6,482 bases of DNA. It comes from an uncultured Elusimicrobia bacterium (GTDB lineage Bacteria > Elusimicrobiota > Elusimicrobia > Elusimicrobiales > Elusimicrobiaceae). Positions 1-4,927 of this stretch are shown here, one piece after another; position 1 is the stretch's first letter, and each line of letters opens with the position of its first letter. The translations under genes and the position numbers were made by a program. The notes beneath the pieces are model-generated. The model searched no databases, had not been told where the DNA came from, and saw only the letters and a program-made list of their open reading frames with translations. The DNA lies in NCBI GenBank assembly GCA_947164805.1, contig CAMUXX010000057.1, forward strand, positions 1 through 6,482. The letters run 5' to 3'.

Positions 1-285
1 ATCAACTGTAATTACGGCAGACGGTTTTGTTTCTTTTAAATAATTTTTGACAAGTTTATATAGATTTATCCAAGTAGGAAATTTTTTAATTACGGCATCA
101 AACCCGGCTGCACCTTTGGTAATAAGGTCATACAAATAATTATCGCTAAGTGCCTTCATACGAAGACCGCCGATAGTGTCAATTTTGATTTCCGGTGCCA
201 AAGTTTTTATGGCTGTTATTAAATTAACCGCGTGGACATCGCCGGAGATATCGCCGGCTACCACCAATATTCGTCTTTCTTCCAT
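1..285 (-). CDS. lpxB: Lipid-A-disaccharide synthase (LpxB-like), N-terminal part, cut by the window edge
   Basis: Reading the minus strand from the ATG at 285 gives 95 codons without a stop to the window edge, beginning MEERRILVVAGDISGDVHAV. LpxB is a GT19 glycosyltransferase. It joins UDP-2,3-diacylglucosamine to lipid X on the inner face of the cytoplasmic membrane to make the lipid A disaccharide. The sequence shows the family's N-terminal Rossmann pattern: a beta strand, then GDISGD at residues 11-16 (family form GExSGD, so Glu is replaced by Asp), then IGG-LRM at 38-43 (family GxGGxxM). The stretch KGAAGFDAVIKKFP (57-70) sits where E. coli has LAVMGIVEVLGRL, and KPSAVITVD (87-95) matches the family KPDxxIxID just before the cut. 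It is divergent from ndk, and no ribosome binding site precedes the ATG. An LpxB-related paralogue of other function cannot be excluded because the catalytic C-terminal half is outside the window. Confidence 0.8.
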   Translation of the reverse strand, partial: MEERRILVVAGDISGDVHAVNLITAIKTLAPEIKIDTIGGLRMKALSDNYLYDLITKGAAGFDAVIKKFPTWINLYKLVKNYLKETKPSAVITVD

Positions 286-291
286 ATATAA

Positions 292-300
292 ATTATAGCA
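292..300 (-). promoter_or_regulatory. Extended -10 promoter of lpxB, leaderless geometry
   Basis: On the minus strand the sequence TGCTATAAT is followed by six bases (TTATAT) and then the lpxB ATG at 285. TATAAT is a perfect -10 hexamer and the TGn in front makes it an extended -10, which can work without a -35 box; I see no TTGACA-like hexamer at the expected distance. Transcription normally begins about 7 nt after the -10, which falls on or next to the A of the ATG, so a leaderless transcript is predicted. Start mapping is not available, so this is inference from spacing. Confidence 0.65.
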
Positions 301-305
301 TTAAA

Positions 306-314
306 TGGTATAAT
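306..314 (+). promoter_or_regulatory. Extended -10 promoter of ndk and the downstream operon, leaderless geometry
   Basis: TGGTATAAT is followed by six bases (TTAGGT) and the ndk ATG at 321. The hexamer is a perfect TATAAT with a TGn extension and no clear -35 box upstream. The predicted transcription start falls at about base 321, the A of the start codon. The only purine-rich stretch before the ATG is AGG at 317-319, which is too close to act as a Shine-Dalgarno sequence. This probably drives ndk and, through overlapping genes, the recycling genes up to 4892. Confidence 0.7.
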
Positions 315-320
315 TTAGGT

Positions 321-770
321 ATGAAAGAAAGAACTTTAGTTTTAATTAAACCAGATGCCATAAGCAAACGCTTAACAGGCATCATCATTGACCGTATTGA
401 GCATTTAGGCCTTGATATGAAAGCCGCAAAAGTTGTGGTTATGACGGAAGAACTTGCCCGTAAACATTACCCGCACCTTGAAGGCAAACCGTTTTTGCAG
501 GATGTAATCAATTTTATGCGCGGCGATTATAACGGTATTAAAGACCACCGTATTTATGCATTTGTTTATGAAGGCGAAGATGCAATTTCAAAAATCCGCA
601 CTTTACTCGGCCCTACAAAACCTGAAAATGCCGCACCGGATACTATACGCGGTGCATTTGGTTACACAAAAGGCGACACAATGTTTAATTGTGTTCATGC
701 TTCAGGCACGCCGGAAGATGCTGCACGCGAAATTGCCCTTTGGTTTAAACCTGAGGAGATTATTGCCTAA
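321..770 (+). CDS. ndk: Nucleoside diphosphate kinase
   Basis: NDK moves the gamma phosphate from ATP to nucleoside diphosphates through a phosphohistidine, balancing NTP and dNTP pools in the cytoplasm. The 149-residue protein carries the family landmarks in order: LIKPDA with K10, Y50 in KHYPHLEGKPF, R93, T99 in LGPTKP, R110 in TIRGAFG, N123, and the catalytic histidine H126 in NCVHAS, followed by E137 in AREIALWF. Two features are unusual. The usual HGSD after the catalytic histidine reads HASG, so Gly replaces Asp. There is also an insertion of about seven residues around 67-77 (RGDYNGIKDHR) compared with the human enzyme. The remaining active-site residues are intact, so it should be active. 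It starts six bases after a TATAAT box with no ribosome binding site. Its TAA overlaps the next ATG by one base. Confidence 0.95.
   Translation: MKERTLVLIKPDAISKRLTGIIIDRIEHLGLDMKAAKVVVMTEELARKHYPHLEGKPFLQDVINFMRGDYNGIKDHRIYAFVYEGEDAISKIRTLLGPTKPENAAPDTIRGAFGYTKGDTMFNCVHASGTPEDAAREIALWFKPEEIIA
753..758 (+). promoter_or_regulatory. Shine-Dalgarno for the hydrolase-fold gene
   Basis: GAGGAG lies 11 bases before the ATG at 770, inside the end of ndk. It supports this start and shows that the organism uses canonical Shine-Dalgarno pairing for internal operon genes. Confidence 0.7.
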
Positions 771-1573
771 TGCGCAAATTTCTTTTATTAATTTCATTTT
801 GCTTATGCTTTACAGGTGTTTGGGCACAAAACAATATTGCTTTAAGTACAAGCGACGGTTGGATTATTGCCGGAACTTTCTTCCGCGGTGAAAGCGGTAA
901 TTGTGTAATATTACTACATGACTTGGAAAAAAGCCGCGCGGAATTTACCACACTTGCCGAAAAATTAAAAAATACAAATATCTGCTACCTTTCCATTGAT
1001 TTAAGAGGAAACGGTTATAGCACTAACAAAGGTAAATATGACAGTTTTGAAAAAACCGGCCAAAAAAATGAATTTAACAAAATGACGGAAGATGTTACAA
1101 GCGCAATAAAATATTTAAAAGACAAAGGCTTTGACGAGGAAGATATTTATTTGCTTGGCACCGGGCTCGCTGCAAATGTAGCTGGGAAAAGTTTAACAAA
1201 ACATCCTAATATCGCAGGGATTGCAATGATAACACCTTCTTTAAAGCAACGTGATGTTGTAACTTTAAGCGGCATAAAAAATTATAAAGGGCCGGTATTT
1301 ATCGGCGTTTCAACCGAAGACAGAAAACAATTTATGGAAGCAAGTTTTATAAGAAATGCCGCCTTTTTACACTCAGGGGCAGGCAAAGTAACTTTTCAAA
1401 CCGCTTATAATTTGAAAGGTACTGCCATGCTTAACAAATATATGCTGCCAACGTTAATACAATGGTTTAAAACACCTGCATTGCCGGAAATTAAATCCGA
1501 TATAGTAACAATATCGACAACAGAAGAACAAACTGTGGAGCAAGATTATGCCACATCTTTTGACGGAGACTGA
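770..1573 (+). CDS. Exported alpha/beta-hydrolase-fold protein lacking the usual catalytic residues
   Basis: This 267-residue protein begins with a typical signal peptide: positive RK, a hydrophobic core FLLLISFCLCF, and a likely cleavage after VWA at residue 19, so it is probably periplasmic. Alpha/beta-hydrolase landmarks follow: VILLHD at 46-51 (the HG-type oxyanion loop), SIDLRGNGYS at 75-84, and YLLGTGLAANVAG at 127-139 at the nucleophile elbow. There the GxSxG motif reads GTGLA, with Gly132 where the serine belongs. An acid candidate remains (D184 in STEDR), but where a catalytic histidine normally follows the last strand I see LKGTAML (215-221) with no His. The tail after about 240 is acidic and probably disordered. 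It is therefore likely a pseudoenzyme, perhaps a binding or scaffold protein. It sits between ndk and murQ, overlapping murQ by 26 bp, which suggests a link to cell-wall turnover, but no function can be assigned. Confidence 0.8.
   Translation: MRKFLLLISFCLCFTGVWAQNNIALSTSDGWIIAGTFFRGESGNCVILLHDLEKSRAEFTTLAEKLKNTNICYLSIDLRGNGYSTNKGKYDSFEKTGQKNEFNKMTEDVTSAIKYLKDKGFDEEDIYLLGTGLAANVAGKSLTKHPNIAGIAMITPSLKQRDVVTLSGIKNYKGPVFIGVSTEDRKQFMEASFIRNAAFLHSGAGKVTFQTAYNLKGTAMLNKYMLPTLIQWFKTPALPEIKSDIVTISTTEEQTVEQDYATSFDGD
1537..1540 (+). promoter_or_regulatory. Shine-Dalgarno deciding the murQ start
   Basis: GGAG lies 7 bases before the ATG at 1548, inside the preceding gene. It favours 1548 over later in-frame ATGs (for example 1623), and the longer product keeps the family's N-terminal TE-x-N-x-x-S region. 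Confidence 0.65.
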
Positions 1574-2435
1574 GGCCTTAAATAAAAATTCCCAAAATTT
1601 TGACAAACTGCCTTTAAATAAGATGGCTGAAGTAATGTGCACGGAGAATTTTGTTGCCGCTGCCGCCGTACAAAAAGCAAAAAAAGAAATTGTTAAAGCA
1701 GTAAAACTTATTGAAGAAACCTATTTATCCGGTAGTAAAATTATTTTTATGGGTGCAGGGACTTCCGGCCGTTTAGGCGTTTTGGAAGCAGCGGAATGCC
1801 CCCCAACTTTCAGTACGCCAAAAAATTTATTTACCGCATTAATTGCAGGCGGAAGTAAAGCGGTTTTTGAATCTGTAGAAGGTGCGGAAGATAATGCCGC
1901 GCAAGGTGCAAAAGATTTTCTAAAAATTGCCGGAAAGAAGGATTTATTAATCGGTATTGCCTCAAGCGGAACTACTCCTTTTGTCTTGGGCGCAATAAAA
2001 GCCGCAAAAAAACAAGGCAATAAAACTGTTTTTATAACCTCTAATAAAACTGCAAAAAAGGCCGGTGCAACAGTAACAATTTATTTAAATACCGGTGCTG
2101 AAGTTATAAGCGGTTCAACGCGTTTAAAAGCAGGTACGGCCCAGAAACTCGTGCTTAATATGCTTACAACTATGGCTATGGCACGCGTTGGCAAAATATA
2201 CAAAAATTATATGGTGGATTTACAGGCCAAAAACGAAAAATTAAAAAACCGCGCAATCTGTTTGATAGCATTTGCCGCAAATATTAATTTGAAAGACGCA
2301 AAAAAATATGCCACTAAAACAAATTTTAATGTAAAAGAAGCAGTTGTTATGGCAAAACTTAAAGTAACCCAAAAGCAGGCAAAAGAAATTTTAAAAAAAC
2401 ATAAAGGTTTTTTGAGAGGCGCTTTAAATGAATAA
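1548..2435 (+). CDS. murQ: N-acetylmuramic acid 6-phosphate etherase
   Basis: MurQ breaks the lactyl ether of MurNAc-6-phosphate to give GlcNAc-6-phosphate and D-lactate, the last dedicated step of muramic acid salvage in the cytoplasm. The 295 residues match the usual length of about 300. The SIS domain shows MGAGTSGRLGVLEAAECPPTF at 68-88, EGAEDNA at 111-117, GIASSGTTPF at 136-145, and SGSTRLKAGTAQKLVLNML at 188-206, followed by MVDLQAKNEKL. E83 and E114 fall at the same numbers as the two catalytic glutamates described for E. coli MurQ. The C-terminal helical region ends KKHKGFLRGALN, like E. coli. One change is notable: the family's SGRTPY reads SGTTPF. It is translationally coupled to its neighbours, overlapping the hydrolase-fold gene by 26 bp and anmK by 8 bp. 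It acts directly on the AnmK product. Confidence 0.96.
   Translation: MPHLLTETEALNKNSQNFDKLPLNKMAEVMCTENFVAAAAVQKAKKEIVKAVKLIEETYLSGSKIIFMGAGTSGRLGVLEAAECPPTFSTPKNLFTALIAGGSKAVFESVEGAEDNAAQGAKDFLKIAGKKDLLIGIASSGTTPFVLGAIKAAKKQGNKTVFITSNKTAKKAGATVTIYLNTGAEVISGSTRLKAGTAQKLVLNMLTTMAMARVGKIYKNYMVDLQAKNEKLKNRAICLIAFAANINLKDAKKYATKTNFNVKEAVVMAKLKVTQKQAKEILKKHKGFLRGALNE
2414..2419 (+). promoter_or_regulatory. Shine-Dalgarno for anmK
   Basis: GAGAGG stands 8 bases before the ATG at 2428, within the last codons of murQ, and supports this start inside the 8-bp overlap. Confidence 0.65.
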
Positions 2436-3489
2436 ATTTGCTTTAGGGTTAATGAGCGGTACTTCTGCCGACGGTTTAACTTTAGCATTACTAGATGTTA
2501 AAGCAAAAAAACTTATATGTTTTAAAAATTATACTTACCCTAAAAATTTACAAAAAGAAATTTTGCAAGCACCTACTTATACCACCGCACAACTTGCAGA
2601 ACTTAATTTTAAACTAGGTAAAATTTATTTAGCACTTACACAAAAATTTTTGAAAGAATTCAAGATAAATAAAAAAGATATTTCTGTTATAGGTTTGCAC
2701 GGCCAAACAGTTTACCATAATGCAGAAACGCCTTGCACTTTACAAATTGGGGAAGCTGCATTTTTGGCAAAAAATTTAGGTATAACGGTTGCGCATAATT
2801 TTAGGCCGTCCGCGATTGCTTTAGGCGGGCAAGGTGCGCCGCTTGTACCAATATTTGAAGATTATTTTTTTGCAGGCAAAACACCGAAGATACTTTTAAA
2901 TATCGGCGGAATTTCAAATGCTTCTTTTGTACAAAGAGGAAAAACTTTCGGTTTTGACTCCGGCCCCGGAAATGTTTTAAGCGACCATGCTATAACAAAA
3001 TTAAGCAAAGGTAAAAAAAGTTTTGATAAAGACGGTAAAATTGCTGCCGGCACAAAACCGAACATAATAAAAGCACAAAAAATCGCAAAAGATTTTGAAT
3101 ATAAAAAAATTATTTCTTTGGACCGCCAAGATTTTACAGAACCGTTTTTTAGAAAATATTTCCCAAAATTAACTTTAAAAGATATTTCTACTTTAAACTA
3201 TTTAACTGCTTTAATTATCGCACGCAATATCAAAAAGTTTATTCTTAAAAAATACAGCGTGAAAGATTTATATGTTTCAGGCGGTGGCGTATATAATAAA
3301 ACTTTAATTAATAACTTAAAAAATTTACTGCCGCTCAATATTAAAATTTTAGATACTTTAAACCCGATGGCTAAAGAAGCCGCATGTTTTGCATATTTGG
3401 CACATTTAACTTTAAATAAAATATCTGTAAATAAACACTTGATAAAAACAAGTAAAAATACTATTATAGGGGTATTGAGTTTGCCATGA
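2428..3489 (+). CDS. anmK: Anhydro-N-acetylmuramic acid kinase
   Basis: AnmK uses ATP and water to open the 1,6-anhydro ring of anhydroMurNAc and phosphorylate it, giving MurNAc-6-phosphate, the MurQ substrate. At 353 residues it is close to the family's usual length of about 370. Family motifs appear in order: GLMSGTSADG at 7-16 (phosphate loop), LHGQTVYH at 90-97, LQIGEAAFLA at 105-114, VAHNFRPSAIALGGQGAPLVP at 121-141, NIGGISN at 158-164, FDSGPGNVLSD at 176-186 with D177 matching the catalytic Asp of the FDTGPGN motif, FTEPFF at 236-241, VSGGGVYN at 283-290, and NPMAKEAACFAYLA at 312-325. The conserved Asp of the usual SxDGxD is Thr18 here. The gene overlaps murQ by 8 bp and nagZ by 4 bp (ATGA), consistent with coordinated production of consecutive enzymes. 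Confidence 0.96.
   Translation: MNKFALGLMSGTSADGLTLALLDVKAKKLICFKNYTYPKNLQKEILQAPTYTTAQLAELNFKLGKIYLALTQKFLKEFKINKKDISVIGLHGQTVYHNAETPCTLQIGEAAFLAKNLGITVAHNFRPSAIALGGQGAPLVPIFEDYFFAGKTPKILLNIGGISNASFVQRGKTFGFDSGPGNVLSDHAITKLSKGKKSFDKDGKIAAGTKPNIIKAQKIAKDFEYKKIISLDRQDFTEPFFRKYFPKLTLKDISTLNYLTALIIARNIKKFILKKYSVKDLYVSGGGVYNKTLINNLKNLLPLNIKILDTLNPMAKEAACFAYLAHLTLNKISVNKHLIKTSKNTIIGVLSLP
3468..3472 (+). promoter_or_regulatory. Possible Shine-Dalgarno for nagZ, long spacing
   Basis: AGGGG is the only purine-rich element before the nagZ ATG at 3486. The 13-base spacing is longer than ideal, so nagZ translation may depend mainly on re-initiation at the ATGA overlap with the anmK stop. No better in-frame start is seen upstream. 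Confidence 0.4.
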
Positions 3490-4892
3490 AAACAAACCGC
3501 TTGATATTCCCCGGCTTTTGGTTCGGGAAAAGTTCAATAGAAGACGCCAAGGAACTTGCAACTTTGGGCGTAGGTGGTTTTTGTTTTTACGGCGGGACAT
3601 CACAAGAATTAAAAAGTTTAATTAACATTTTACAAAGCCTTGCACCGCACCAATTATTGATGGCGGCAGATTATGAAACAGGCCTTGGCCGTTGGCATGA
3701 AGGTTTACCGATACTCCCGACAAACTATACTTTAGGCCTTGCAAACAGGGAAGATTTAGCATTAAAAAAAGGTTTCCTAACTGCAATACAAGCACGCGAA
3801 CTTGGAATAAATTGGGTTTTTGCACCCGTCGTAGATTTAGCAGATACACCAAATAACCCCATTGTAAATACGCGTGCATTTTCAGCAGATCCAAAAACTG
3901 TTGCTAGATTAGCAAGGTCTTTTTCAATAGGTCTTTCCGACGGAGGCTGTTTAAACTGTTTTAAACACTTCCCGGGGCATGGCAGCACAAAACAAGATTC
4001 ACATTTAACTTTACCTGAAGTTACAAAAAAATTATTTGCTTTAAAAGAAGAAGATTTACTTCCATACCGCGAACTTATAACAAGGGCGGACAGTATTATG
4101 GTTTCACACCTTCTTGTTAAATGTTTGGATGATAAGATGCCGGCAAGTTTTTCCAAAAAAATTATGATGGGTTTGCTCCGTAAAACCATGTATTATAAAG
4201 GTTTAATTGTAACAGATGCTTTGACGATGAAGGCGACAAACGGCCTAAACCCCATAGACGCTTTTAAAGCCGGGGCGGATGTCTTACTTTGCCCGGAAGA
4301 TCCTTTCAAAACCATTAAAGATTTAGAACAAGTCGTTAAAAAAGACACTAGTTTAAAAGAAAGGGTTTTTTATTCTATCTCTACGCAAGAAATGATGATA
4401 GCCCGTTTAAACACTATGCACCCCTTGCCGAGCAGGAATATAGAATTTGCTTGCAAACAATTAGATAAAGAAACCGCTTACAGCGTATTACAAAAACTAA
4501 ACCCGCAAATAAATTTAAATAAAAGAAACAATATAAATTATTTAATTTTAAACGATAAAGCACCTGCAGATTTGCCGCCGTTTTTAATGACATTAAAAGA
4601 AAACGGTTTTAAACTAACACCTTATAAAGAAGGTAAGCAAAGCACTTTCCTGCTTGCATTAAATTTTGATGATTATGCCGCTTTTAAAGGAACTGTTAAC
4701 TTAAGTGAAAATCAAAAACAACTTTTGCAAAAAGCGATTGATAAATCAAAAAAATCAGTCCTCATCAGTTTCGGCAGCCCTTATATAAATGAGGGTATTA
4801 ACGGCTTGGGTGCTTTTTTACCTCTTGCAAGTAAGGGTAAAGATTTCCAAATTGCCGTAGCGCAACATTTATCCGGCTTTTTAGATTTTTAG
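3486..4892 (+). CDS. nagZ: Beta-N-acetylhexosaminidase, GH3 family (NagZ type)
   Basis: NagZ removes GlcNAc from GlcNAc-anhydroMurNAc or muropeptides, which supplies the AnmK substrate. The 468-residue protein has no signal peptide, so it is probably cytoplasmic. The GH3 barrel shows ADYETG-LGRW at 61-70 (substrate-binding loop), NPIVNTRAFSADP at 124-136, KHFPGHGSTKQDSHLTLP at 160-177, and VTDALTMKA at 242-250. The last motif carries the likely nucleophile D244. The DSH at 171-173 matches the Asp-His dyad of GH3 N-acetylglucosaminidases, with H173 as acid/base, which separates them from beta-glucosidases. After about residue 330 there is a divergent second domain, ending in SVLISFGSPYINEG and a short tail. 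The total is longer than the single-domain E. coli enzyme (about 340) and much shorter than two-domain Bacillus NagZ (about 640). It is the last gene of the run and overlaps anmK by 4 bp. Confidence 0.93.
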   Translation: MKTNRLIFPGFWFGKSSIEDAKELATLGVGGFCFYGGTSQELKSLINILQSLAPHQLLMAADYETGLGRWHEGLPILPTNYTLGLANREDLALKKGFLTAIQARELGINWVFAPVVDLADTPNNPIVNTRAFSADPKTVARLARSFSIGLSDGGCLNCFKHFPGHGSTKQDSHLTLPEVTKKLFALKEEDLLPYRELITRADSIMVSHLLVKCLDDKMPASFSKKIMMGLLRKTMYYKGLIVTDALTMKATNGLNPIDAFKAGADVLLCPEDPFKTIKDLEQVVKKDTSLKERVFYSISTQEMMIARLNTMHPLPSRNIEFACKQLDKETAYSVLQKLNPQINLNKRNNINYLILNDKAPADLPPFLMTLKENGFKLTPYKEGKQSTFLLALNFDDYAAFKGTVNLSENQKQLLQKAIDKSKKSVLISFGSPYINEGINGLGAFLPLASKGKDFQIAVAQHLSGFLDF

Positions 4893-4927
4893 TTAAACAA
4901 ACATAAACAATATAGTATCATTTATAT
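4893..4927 (+). promoter_or_regulatory. Short gap with probable mfd promoter; no terminator seen
   Basis: TATCAT at 4916-4921, one mismatch from TATAAT, is followed by six bases TTATAT and the mfd ATG. TTATAT is the same six-base spacer found before lpxB. A weak TTAAAC lies 17 bp upstream at 4893-4898. TATAGT at 4911-4916 is an alternative -10 that would give a 5' leader of only a few bases. I see no Shine-Dalgarno and no hairpin with a U-run after the nagZ stop, so readthrough from the upstream operon is also possible. Confidence 0.5.

Larger units (their letters stand above)
289..317. repeat. 29-bp near-perfect palindrome containing both divergent -10 boxes
   Basis: The left arm TAAATTATA (289-297) and right arm TATAATTTA (309-317) are exact reverse complements. 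Inside them CAT (299-301) pairs with ATG (305-307) around the TAA at 302-304. The only mismatch is G298 against G308. The centre is base 303, which is also exactly midway between the two start codons (285 and 321). The symmetry is largely explained by two mirrored extended -10 boxes, but a dimeric regulator site could share it. Confidence 0.8.

Noticed and set aside
770..829. Possible lipoprotein signal at the N-terminus of the hydrolase-fold protein (Cys at residues 11 and 13)
   Set aside because: The residues before the cysteines do not form a lipobox, and a better type I cleavage site follows VWA at residue 19.
556..891. Plus-strand open frame of 111 codons across the ndk and hydrolase-gene junction
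   Set aside because: It is out of frame with two well-supported genes, and its translation has no recognisable motif.
1405..1412. TATAAT-like strings inside coding sequence, for example near 1405 and 3290
   Set aside because: They are frequent by chance in AT-rich DNA, lack the fixed distance to a start codon, and lie within overlapping operon genes.
3725..4189. Minus-strand open frame of 154 codons
   Set aside because: It lies wholly opposite the strongly supported nagZ gene, has no recognisable domain, and is what a codon-biased AT-rich gene casts on the other strand.
4893..4927. Both intergenic gaps being exactly 35 bp
   Set aside because: The mfd gap follows a same-strand stop codon and the other is divergent, so equal length has no shared cause that I can see and is probably coincidence.
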